Source of the DNA: Daldinia sp. FL1419
Taxonomy: Eukaryota; Ascomycota; Sordariomycetes; Xylariales; Hypoxylaceae
Direction of reading: 5' to 3'
Assembly: GCA_025201765.1 (NCBI GenBank)
Contig: MU623348.1
Span: 248,001-312,000, forward strand
Length of the DNA stretch: 64,000 nt
Below the pieces are notes generated by a model. It was given only the letters and a program-made list of their open reading frames with translations. It had not been told where the DNA came from and searched no databases. The first letter of the stretch is position 1. Each line of letters opens with the position of its first letter. Made by a program: the position numbers and the translations under genes. Positions 1-10,262 of this stretch are shown here, in pieces.

Positions 1-117
1 CAGCGCCCACGCGCGGCGTCCCGGGATTCATTGCATTCCGTGATGGTGACGAACCATCAGGAAGCAGCACAAGATTTCGAAGAACGACTGAATTCGGTAG
101 AAGAAAAAATCGACTGA
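1..117 (+). CDS. possible C-terminal end of a gene cut by the left edge
   Basis: Frame 1 is open from the first base and ends at a TGA at 115-117, giving 38 residues that finish with a hydrophilic, helix-like stretch (QEAAQDFEERLNSVEEKID). The composition looks like protein, and the AT-rich sequence after the stop looks like a 3' untranslated region. No domain can be recognised in so short a piece. It could equally be chance, since 38 open codons are not rare. The sequence left of the window would decide. Confidence 0.3.
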   Translation, partial: QRPRAASRDSLHSVMVTNHQEAAQDFEERLNSVEEKID

Positions 118-2433
118 AGTTGATTGGTTCAGAAAAAAAAAGTCGTTGTTAAAGTGGTCCAAAGTGGGAAGTGGGAAGAGTGGACAAAGTGTCAAGATAT
201 TTTATAAATTCTCGACTTGAATTAGACCAGCAAAGGTGTTAATCAAGCCAAAAAAAGAATCTATAAAAAACAACACGGTACCCAGTTTGGCGTTTGTCGA
301 CTTTATTAAAAATTATCGAGTCAAGCGCAAACGGGAGGAAAAAAGGTAATGTAAATACCTTTGTTGACCTTGTTGAGCTTCGTCGGTTGGGTGGAGTGGG
401 CGGAAATTTTAGGGTTGACCTGTAATAAATAATACAAGCAACATCACGACGCGGCCGCGTCCAGAAATGCTAAATTTTTGAATGGTGCCAAGATTTTGAG
501 TGTCACTTGCAGCTGATAACGGCTGATCACGGTTGCTATCGACTGGCTTAGCGCTATTTGGCAGCTCTGTTTTTTGGGGGGTTTTTTTTCCTTCTCTTAT
601 CAGGAGCTATGGCCTTCCAGCTGTCACCTAGTTCGAATTGCTACCTACCTAGGTAGTACAATCTTCCAGGATGGTAAACCATAGCGGCCTCCACCGCCCC
701 ATTCAGAGTCCCGCATGTAACTTATATACCATTTTTATAGAGAAGATACGCAGTGGCTTATATGACTACAGTATTGTGGCTCGTGTAAGGAAAAATATTA
801 TCGAACTTTCGAGATCAATAAGTATATGTTAGGGGATTTCCCATACAAAATACCCTGACAATTACTTCATAGCATACTGGAGCCAGTGGAGGCCGCTATG
901 GTTTACCATCCTGGAGGGTTGTAGGTACAATACAAAGCAAGTAGCACCTAACCTAGGTAGTTATAAGGAACCTAGGAAGCACTATTGTAGGACTATTATA
1001 GGTGGCGTGGGGCAAGGGGGGACAGCCAAGTGCAAGCGGAAAAGGTTAGAGCTTCATACCTGTCGTTGAGGGTGGATACCATAACGTTTTACGGATCGGG
1101 TAGCTACCTACATACATCATACATGGTATTGTACAATACCTTAGTAGAGCGAGCTACCTGGGTACCGTTGCCAACCTCCAAAACTTTAGCGTAGCGTCAG
1201 ACTTCAGCGCCTATAACATGTAAACCAATCAATTATACAATTGACATACGTCGTAGAGGACAATTAAGGATTCATTGATCCATCAATTCCCTTTAGTTTA
1301 TATGTTTGTTTACATGCTATAACAACAGGAGAGCAATAATATCAGACCGCTCCAAGACACAGCCTACGAATGGGTTAGTCGGAAATTATTCCGTTACATC
1401 AGTATCATCCCCTCAGTTTGATCACATCACAGATCACATCAACATAACTCAACCATATCTCAACCTCGTCTATCCGAGCCAATCTTTGATCGGCACAAAG
1501 GAATCTCTGATGAAAAGGGATCTATACTAGTAATTAGAGACTGCTGCATTCTAAACGAATTTGAAAGAGACAGAAAATAGCCCGCGTCAGGTTTTGGACA
1601 TGTGTTTGTAGAGGTATTATCAAACAAGCTGCCTTTGTGTTTCCCAAGCTTTCAAAGCCATGAGTCATTTATGAAGAAGACAGTTAACACATCTTACAGC
1701 AAGTCCAAAAGAAAAGCCTAGCAGGATGGATAATATGAAGCATGACAGGAATTCATACGATTCTTATAAGTAGGTATTTTATTTTATTTTATTTTTTTGG
1801 CCTATATTATCATCTCTTATTGACCTACGCCCTCTATTCATATTCCCACCCCTTTGAGCCTCAATCATCTTTAAATAAAAGTCAATATTTGTTTGTATAA
1901 GTCTAGTTATATCAGGTTTCTTTGACTAGAATTGTTATAGATCAAGTATCTACCCGACTAATATCTTATATATAGGCCACATGAATAATAAGAAGAAGAA
2001 GAAGAAGAAACCATCTTTGTAGTAGCCGTCTCATATGTTCATCTAATGTACATGAGACCTGAATTATTGTCCACATCATCTACACCAGTTACACGTTGTT
2101 GCCATACAAGTCATTGTTTCTACGCATCGCTACCACGCCTTGCTGCCAATTCACTACCCACATTTCGCACTTCCCAAAATCTAAATCTTATCATTCAAGA
2201 ATTAAGATTCTCGACTTTTCCCCCTTTTTGCAAAAAAAAAAAGAAAAAAAAGGAAAAAAAAGACCCCCCCGTTAAAATCCATACTCAATTTCTATACGGT
2301 CTTCTTTTACGGCTTGCCTGATCCAACCATCCCGTTACACCACCCTTAAGCGCATCGCGCCGTCATTCACCATCTTTACTCCTGTGTTACATAACACCAC
2401 CTCAAACGAAACTTTGGCAACTTCACTGCACCC
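118..2433. other. intergenic region upstream of the UCH37-like gene
   Basis: No convincing gene is seen here; short open frames at 1306-1530 and 2046-2321 have no recognisable content. The stretch is AT-rich and holds the inverted-repeat element at 666-914, several CCTAGGTA-type motifs (near 650, 953 and 970), an (AAG)n run at about 1990-2010 and a poly-A/poly-C tract at 2230-2268. The last few hundred bases are pyrimidine-rich, as in many fungal promoters, and probably hold the promoter and 5' untranslated region of the gene starting at 2434. Confidence 0.6.
666..914. repeat. MITE-like element with perfect 28-base terminal inverted repeats
   Basis: Bases 666-693 are the exact reverse complement of 887-914 (28 of 28), enclosing 193 bases without an open frame. 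The arms begin CCAGG and end CCTGG. The flanks also resemble each other as imperfect inverted copies, and GTACAAT occurs at 656-662 and again at 925-931, which might be a target duplication, although its distance from the two arms is unequal. Size, AT-rich interior and lack of coding capacity fit a non-autonomous DNA transposon. A simple large hairpin is the alternative. Confidence 0.55.
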
Positions 2434-4174
2434 ATGGCAGAACTCGAGCAGGTCGAGACACCTCCCACGTCTCCGGACGATCATGCTCAGCTAAATGAAA
2501 AACAAAATATAAACACATCCGGTAGTGGTACGCGCCGTTCGGGTAGAGCTACGAAAGCCCCTGCCAAGTACGACGAGGAGTACGTTATCCCCGCCTACCA
2601 GGCACCTGCCCAGTCTGCTATTCCGTCGTCTCGCCCGAAGCGTAAGGCAGCCCGTATTGCAGCAGACAATATCGTTCTGGAAGAACCCGGTCCGCTGTTA
2701 GAAACAGCTTTGAGTCGGATATCTCAGGAGGAGCGTAAGGAGTACGGCGGTTGGGTGGAGCTCGAATCCGAGCCGGTACGTTGCATACCCATAAGTTGAT
2801 GCTCACTCGTTTAACTGGTCTATTGCCAGGGATTCTTCAATGCGATACTGCAAGAACTTGGAGCCAAGGATTTCAAAGTTCAAGAAGTGTATAGCCTAGA
2901 TCGGGATATTCTGCAGTTTCTGCCGTAAGACTTGGTCCTAATATTACCCTTGCCCGCATAGCAATACTAACAAGAGATCAGGCAACCCGTCCATGGCCTT
3001 ATTTTCCTATTTCAATATGAAGGTGAAAACGAGCTGAGCAACGAGGAGAATCGCCAGGAATGCCCTGACTATCTCTGGTTTACCAACCAAGTAAGCGTCT
3101 CTTCAGTTCATGGATTATACGTCGACTAACAGATATATAGACGACAGCCAATTCTTGTGCTACGGTTGCGCTCATGAACATAATCATGAACGCCCAGGAT
3201 GTCACCCTCGGTATGGAACTTCAAAAGTTCAAAACCTCGACGAAGGAAATGGTACCTCCTCATCGAGGTTACTCTCTCGATAAGAATGATTTCATCCGAA
3301 GCGTTCATAATTCCGTTGCGAGGTATACGCATACACCTCTACCAATCTTTGCTTACGGCTTTTCTAACCTCATCCAACAGAAGAATTGACCTCCTTTCCG
3401 AGGACTTAAGCTTAGATAACAAGTATGAGGAGACGATGCAAGCAAGAAAGCGAAAGACCAAAAAGAAACCTGCGAATACCTCAAGCCAGTTTCGCGCCGA
3501 GACAAATTATCATTATATCGCATACGTGCCCGTGAATGGCCAAGTCTGGGAGCTCGACGGCTTTCAAGCCAAGCCGTTATGTCTCGGTTCGTCCTCCCGA
3601 TCCCAGTAAAACGCTCTAGCTGCCCGCTAACTCGTAATCAGGCCCTATATCCGATTCGTGGATCGACACGGCAAGCATAGCAATCCAAGAGCGCATGATG
3701 CGCAATTCGGATTTCTCCTCCTACAGCCTCCTAGCCATCTGCCAATCTCCTCTCAACGCGCTATCCAAAGACCTCGCCACCAGCCTAGCCTGCTCCCACG
3801 CGCTGCACGAGCTCTACAGCGGGAACCTGAACTGGACCGTCCCCGACCCGTTCAAAGCCTTCCCCGCCTCTCACCTCGCGGAGCGAAACCTCACGCGCGA
3901 GGGCATTTCAGCTACAACCCTTCCCGACACCTACACGGCCAAGACGAGCCACCCGGACTTCGACGCGACCGACGCGCTGAACCTGGCCAAGGATCTAAGG
4001 ACGGAGCAGGACTCGCTCGACGCGCAGTATGTCGCGGAGTTGGCGGCGGTCGACGAGGCGGTGGATATAATACGCGGTCGACAGCGCGACTATACCCCTG
4101 CCATACATCACTGGGTGCGGGCGCTTGCGGAGAAGGGCGTGCTGAGGGGTTTGATCCAGGAGATGGAGTCGTAA
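2434..4174 (+). CDS. ubiquitin C-terminal hydrolase, UCH37/BAP1 type (peptidase C12)
   Basis: Six exons join in phase: 2434-2775, 2830-2924, 2982-3090, 3141-3322, 3381-3586, 3642-4174, giving 488 residues. The C12 active site is complete: oxyanion Gln182, nucleophile Cys188 in NSCAT, His287 in YHYIAY and Asp302 in WELDGF. The enzyme cleaves ubiquitin from the C-terminus of conjugates. Family members of this length work at the proteasome (UCHL5/Uch2) or on chromatin (BAP1). The catalytic domain starts near residue 106 (GGWVELESEP). Before it lies an unusual basic leader of about 105 residues with RRSGRATKAPAKY and a second basic patch (RPKRKAARIAA). The loop between Cys and His carries a lysine-rich insert (ARKRKTKKK, 264-272). 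The C-terminal helical tail (about 400-488) resembles the UCHL5 tail that binds the proteasome. The ATG at 2434 is the first in the exon and has a purine context (CCCATGG). Assignment to UCH37 rather than BAP1 is inference. Confidence 0.93.
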
Positions 4175-5141
4175 TGTTTTGGCGTGCGATGGTCGACGCC
4201 GAAGGACCAGGAGGACATGGTCAGCTCGTGCTGAGATTATTTTATTAGACTGGTACAGCGATGCTTTACTGCTGTTGACGTGAGCACCACGACGATGCGC
4301 GGACGCGCGACGGGGAGGGATATGTGATTAGGAGCTTTAGCCCGGAGACGACTTGTCTTGTCTTGTCGTGTTCATGATATCCTAATATGGGAGAAAGTCG
4401 CGTAGTTCCGACACGAGAGAAAGAGAGATAATAAATACCAATACCCTTTAACCTTCCTTATCTAGCCCTGATATTCGAGCAATATACAGTGTGTCCCGAC
4501 GATTCACGTCTGTCCAAGCATTCACGTAGCTTCCATCCGGATATACCCGCCAACCTGTAGAAATAGTACGTTCTTGGGTATATTCGAGCACAAGACACAA
4601 CCCAAGATGCCCTCTGTATCCATGTTAAATCATTCACCCCTTCCCAAGCACCACCAATTCACAAACACACTGCCTAGGTTACAACCTCGCATAACCGCCC
4701 AAGACCAAGTCACCAAATCACCGAGTCAAGCACATTTAAAAACGCAATCATAAACAAACATGCTGTTCCGTCCGCAATCATTATTCTATGCGTGTGCCTT
4801 CATGCCTACCTAGGTATGCGTAGTAAATGCGTTGATATCTTGCCATCCCTCCATTCCTCCTCTCCCTCGTGCAACTATAGTATTCACGCTTCCTTTTCAC
4901 CAACCCTTTTTACCAGACTTGTTGTTTGCTCCGTATGTAAAAACCCTCCCTTTCCCGTTTCATTAACAAATAAGTAGAGTTAGGTATCTATCCTCCCCCG
5001 ACACTCCGAGCAAACCTGTAGAAAGAAAAAGGAAAACACTGGAAATCTAGGTAACTGAACATGTCTGCCCTGCCGTCTATTCCGCACTCTGTATACCTAA
5101 TAAGACAAGGTAGATCGAGAGATTCAAGATGTGAATGGATG
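4175..5141. other. convergent intergenic region
   Basis: This is the shared 3' flank of the deubiquitinase (+) and phosphatidylserine synthase (-). It is AT-rich, with AATAAA-like strings near 4430 and CCTAGGTA-type motifs near 4675, 4806 and 5048. No gene is seen. Confidence 0.6.
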
Positions 5142-6206
5142 TTAGGGCTTGGGTACATGCAGAGTCTTGCTGCACATCAAGCAACCGTGGACCAGGAACA
5201 TAGCAACAATAGGGTGGAATTCGAAGTCGGTTCCCGAAAATAAAGTGCCGCCAGGAACTTGATCAAGGACCCAGCCCTTGCTCACCCACCACGCCATCAA
5301 CGCATCAAGACCTAGTGTAGTCGGGATGGGCGTGCCCTCGAAGTAACTGGCCTTTCCACTGGCATCCTTGGGAATGTCTCCACTGTTCGCTGTGACGTTG
5401 AACCGAGCTAGTCGTGTTAGACCGCACAATACGAATACAGCTAATAGCACTTGATCGACATTCGTTCGCAGGCCGATACTAAATGCCACACAAGCCGGGG
5501 CGAGACCAAAGGAAATCTGGAAAAAGCCATGTTAGCAAAAAGCCCGGCCCTTGCTGTCTTTATATTGTCCCGCATCCACCCTATTAGGTAGATCTAATCA
5601 ACTAGAACCGAGATATCTCGGCAGAATGGCGGGGTAGACAAGATATAAAACGAGAAGAGTAGAGCGGGATAAACATACCAAATCCGCCAACGAATCCAAC
5701 TCTTGCCCCATCATACTACTCTTCTTCCGCCACCTCGCGACCCGACCGTCCATGAAATCGAAGAATAGGCCGAAGGGCAGGAACGCGAGCGCGAGGTATA
5801 CGTTTGTCTTGTCCGCGGGGTCGCCAAGGCAGTAGCGCAGGGAAGAGAAGACGGATAGGATACCGCAGGCGCCTATGAAGCGAAAGATGGCAATGGTTAG
5901 CACGACATTCGTCTAATATATCGTCATGTTGGAGGGTGAAAATACCATTTAGCTCGGTGATGTAATCCGCCATATGCAAAGCTTTTAGGAGAGAAAAATG
6001 ACCGGTAGCCGACGAGAGCAAGTCCTTCTGCTTCTTATACGCTATACAGCATCGTTAGTACTACAATTCAAAAGCATCTCCCCTGCAGCTGCACAGAGGG
6101 ATAGCTTCGTCGCTATGCTGGAAGACAACATACAAGGCTCATCTGCAACGCTCTGGTTCACCTTGGCCGCGACGCCATTACCCACACCGCCCGATCGTTT
6201 CGACAT
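5142..6206 (-). CDS. CHO1: CDP-diacylglycerol--serine O-phosphatidyltransferase (phosphatidylserine synthase)
   Basis: Four exons on the minus strand, 6206-6134, 6041-5946, 5872-5679 and 5516-5142, join in phase to 245 residues. The CDP-alcohol phosphatidyltransferase signature is complete: Asp98-Gly99, Ala102-Arg103, Gly112, Asp116 and Asp120, with spacing DGx2ARx8Gx3Dx3D. It makes phosphatidylserine from CDP-diacylglycerol and serine in the ER membrane. Several hydrophobic segments flank the motif, and the C-terminus ends in TLHVPKP as I recall for fungal homologues. The first exon was found by phase: the ATG at 6206 opens [18 protein letters not shown], and a TACTAAC branch site sits just before the 6042 acceptor. 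Without it the frame would have to start at a TTG. The length is a little shorter than yeast Cho1 (276). The last intron (5678-5517, 162 bases) is longer than its neighbours. Confidence 0.93.
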
Positions 6207-7714
6207 TCTATCGTCCGAACTAAATCTGCCGTCTGAAAAGCAGCTCCTCGTTTCTCCCTGTCGTGCAAAAAGGCCAACGGAAACCTTCTTATTTCCGATT
6301 TGCGAAATCGTGTATCTAGCTCCTTTCCCTCACCGAATCTTTCTTTTCGAAAAGACCGACAACCAACGAAGCGGTGGGTAAAAAAACTTGGTATAAACCC
6401 AGAAATGCCTTTGGCTGTAGATAATGCGAGGGTCTCGATTACGTGGGTATCGACAGCGGGGCGATGACTGTTGAGAGGAAACGGTAAGTTTAAGAGGATG
6501 TTCGAGAAAGAAAAAATCAAAAAAGCCTTGGCAGTGGAAAATGGGCAACTTTTATCATATGGGCTTTTTTTTTCTGGCTTCGGGGCAGGCGCAGCATCAT
6601 TGATGCCGTCATTTGGACACGTTCAGGTCCCCGCTAGGCTCTCTTGGGATAAGCCGGTTCCGTCCGTGGGGAGTGAATAGCGAGCTTATTGGGAACCGGC
6701 TCTTTGTTGAGGTATCTTTTGTGCTACGTTTATATCAGTCGATACTTGGAGCTACAAGCAGGTAAGGTTACCTATACCGTTGCACTGGATCTTGCCTTGG
6801 GTATTTTCACAGGCCTCCATTTGATTAGCTACGTACTTCCATGCAACACTTACTACCTAGGTTACATGGTATGTACATATCTCACGTAGCCTGCCTGAAT
6901 AAATATAATCAAAATTCCAAGTCGTCATACCTGATAATAATGAATGGCCAAGTCTGGATTCGTTGGGTTTCGAGTATTTTGCGGGACCAACATCACTCAA
7001 ATCTACTATCAACTCACATCGAAAAGGAGATAGGCAGGCCAATTGTTAATTGGTCATATAATCCCCGCCATTCACGGAACAACACGATGCGTCTTTCAAA
7101 TGGCTCTCTCAAAGGTAGAATACCTCTTATTAGTTCCTGGGTGCTACCGATTGCTTACATCCATATGTACAATGATTCGGGCAGCGGCCCCGCCGTCTCC
7201 GTCCCCATCTTGGTCCTCGTCTTGACTTCTTGCCCAGCTCGATGAATGAATGTCCCGTATAAACACTATTATTTCGAGTGACAACGTCTCCTGCGTGTCC
7301 CTCAGAGTCTGTATGCCTGGAATTGTCCCAAGTAACCAGCCCAGCCGTGGTCCATAAAATCAACCGTCTTGTGTGTACGAGAATGATATTAGCGACCCGT
7401 CCTTCTTGTTATGCTCGCCGGATCAGGCCCGTTTCCCTCTTCGGGCATCTCCTCTAATCCAAAACCCATACGAAGCAATAATTATGTATGTTCGATGCGA
7501 AACGATGAAAAAGCTCAGGTAGCGAATCCTGTGTGTGCCTAGGGGATATAATGCTATGACAAAACCAATATGCAGACGTGGGAATCCGACCAACCTCCCT
7601 TCAACGAATGGTTGGCAATCCATCTCTAGCGAACACAGCCTCTTCTGTGTCAACGTCTCCTTTCTTCGACAAAGTCCGATAAAGTCCGATAAAGTCTTAT
7701 ATTAGGTACTGTGA
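6207..7714. other. intergenic region, promoter side of phosphatidylserine synthase
   Basis: No gene is supported. Several short frames on both strands lack recognisable content or are shadows. The region contains a CTACCTAGGTTA motif near 6856 and a 10-base tandem (AAAGTCCGAT) at 7671-7698. It should hold the phosphatidylserine synthase promoter and the 3' end of the metallopeptidase transcript. Confidence 0.55.
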
Positions 7715-10262
7715 TCACCGAGCGATAATAACCGCAAAGCCGTCGACCCAGGCCGCGCATGACCCGGAGACACCACAGAGTGTGTAGCCGCGCGGTGGAA
7801 GAAGAGTATGACTAATTATCATTGTCAGTACTAACTAAGGTAAAGGGGGTTGTTTATGAAAACATACGGAGATCCGCCGTGCGCATTGCCGTAAATTGGC
7901 GATTTCCTCCCGAGACTTGTGAGGATTTGGATGCCATCTATCCAGAGTCCTGATCGCACAAAGAAGCCCGTAATATACTCGCCACGGCGGATATCTAGAA
8001 AAAGTCAGAATTAATGACCAACGATGAAAGACCAAGCATCTTAAAACTTACCCATTTCAAAGGTATCGCCTCCGGGTTTACCGCCGCGCTTTCCGAACAG
8101 TTGACTGGAGTCGTCGTCGTAGAAAAATTCGATTCCGTCTAAAGCAAATCCATGGTAAACTATAACGCGAGATAGTACTCTGTTCTTCTGCATAGCACTT
8201 GTAAAGATGAACTCCTGCGGCTGACTTCCCTCCATTTGCGAAAAGCCGAGTTTGTCACTACGATAAGCCGACTTGCCGAAAGATAGTTTTAGGGATGATG
8301 CTTTCGAACACAGGCTGTGGAAGTCGTTTATCTCCAGATTTCCACCGCCGTGAGATTTGATGCAGACCTTCATCTTCGATTTTCGCTTGTTTTCGGGTAG
8401 TTTATCGCGGAGCTCCTGTTCTGTAAGGGTCAAGTTACGCTGGATGGAACCGTTTTCCAACGGATACTCGATCCATGTATGGCATAAATCGTCGCCTTCC
8501 GGATATATCTCTATAAATGAAACTCCCGTAGCCGCTGTGATCTGAACGTGCCCATTTTCAACCGGCCAGGCCTGAACGCTAGCGTCGGGGTTCAGGATCG
8601 GATCGTTGGGTAGCCTGAAGCAAGGGTGACTGCGGAATCGTAGACAATCAAGTCGGTGCCACGTACATTCGTCAGCCTGCGATACGGGTCCTCCCTTCGA
8701 CTTGGTCCGAGTAGAGTAAGCCTCTTGGGATATAAATGAACGGTTCAACTTCACATAGTCTCTTAACATGACCCCGTTCTCCTGATGCGGACATCCGAAA
8801 AGATGACCAGTCTCGTGCAGATGAGCGCCGATACCAATGTTGGCAGCTTCCCAAGAACTTCCAGACTCGTTACAGTCGTTTGCAACAAAATTGGTGTCAG
8901 TGGGTGTGCAGTCGGTAAAAGCCGGCACGACCTCTTCGATACTCGTAGGGTAGCTCTGCATACAGTGAGATCCAAAAATCGCCAAGTGTAAATCACCCGC
9001 ATTGCCTCCTAAAGCCGCATGTCCTGTAATGATCTTCGAACTCGTATCCCAGTGAGCGTCCAGAAGCAGCACAGAAACGTATTGCGCTTGTCCTGGCAGA
9101 GGCTTAAAATAATTCTTAACCGCGTCAGCTGCAATGCCGTAAAGATCCCCTTTTTTTGTCGCCTTAGGATTCTGTTGCGCTAGATTAAGGTCCCTGATCT
9201 CGGCTAGAGTTTTATCTGATCGGATAACGTGAATACGTGCTTCTGATCGCATCACACCCATTTCCCTATCCCGATAGTTGCAGGTGCCTGTCGTCCATTC
9301 CTCTTCAAACCTGAATACCCGTCGGCCTAGCTTATTTCTCCACATCTGTTCGGCAGTGAACGCTTGCCAGAGGTAAGCAGCCATTCGGAACTTTCGAACG
9401 GCCGTTTCGATATCGTTCCCTTCCTTCTCAATCCGGGCAGGCACGGCGTCAAATGTACCGGGGGAGTCCTTGGCGAGTAAGATAGCAAGTTGTAGCGGCG
9501 GCGAGTTCATGGGAGGAACCATATGTACGGTAATAAAGGAAGAGTGTATCGGATTTGAGGTACCGCTATTTGCCAATTTTGGACTCGAGAAGTCGAAACG
9601 CAACCTATTTGCGCCAGGCATGAGATATACTAACGCTTTAAACTGTGACTCGCAAACCGGCCAATACGTAGGTGGGAATCCATCGTCTAGCCTGCAAACC
9701 GTAACGGTCCCTTCGAGTGCTTTTTGGCCTGCTTCTCCAATCGTACCATTGACAAGAAGAATCTTCTGCGAGACCTACTTGTTTATCAGCATATATGTAT
9801 AATAAAAAGTCTGATCTAACAGCTTGTTTGATTACGCCAATGGGCTTCTGAAAGCTCGCATGACGTTCTAACGGTAAACAAATAAAAGTTCCACCATACC
9901 CAGGTATTCTCCCCAATGTTAGTAATTCGAGGGGCGTATTGCGACACGGGCAGCGAAGATTTGCCGTTCAGTACGGGAGACCCTAACCCAGCCATTCCAG
10001 ATACACTATATCGGTTAAAATTGGGTTGAGGAGGAGGCCTGTTAGCTGGAACCGGAGGAGGTTGCTGTTGATCTTTGGGTTGGGTTGGAAATCCTGGGTC
10101 GGATTGGGCTGTTATAGAAGGGGGAGTAATTGAACCATTGGTAGGAGTTGTGTTCTGACTTTGGTGTTCATCGTAACTTGAACCATCAGTGGATCGGTCG
10201 GTACGGAAACTAGCTCGCGATCGTCTTCGAAATTCCTTGAAGGTTAGGAAGGAGGGCGCCAT
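7715..10262 (-). CDS. zinc metallopeptidase with C-terminal jacalin-like lectin domain (YIL108W family)
   Basis: Exons 10262-9900, 9774-8052, 7994-7868 and 7811-7715 join in phase to 769 residues. The zinc site is HETGHLFGCPH at 441-451, matching HExxHxxGxxH. The catalytic part resembles the fungal 'putative peptidase family' of yeast YIL108W. The N-terminal 110 residues are Ser/Pro/Gln-rich and probably disordered. The C-terminal ~170 residues form a jacalin-like β-prism: GFALDGIEFFYDD, SQLFGKRGGKPGGD, then WIDGIQILTS and CAAWVDGFAVIIAR in the last two small exons. There is no signal peptide or transmembrane segment, so it is probably cytosolic. The substrate is unknown to me. The start at 10262 is chosen because the first exon supplies the expected ENTW-VSQKILLVNGT junction; the long frame alone would begin inside the protein. 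Function beyond zinc peptidase is inference. Confidence 0.9.
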
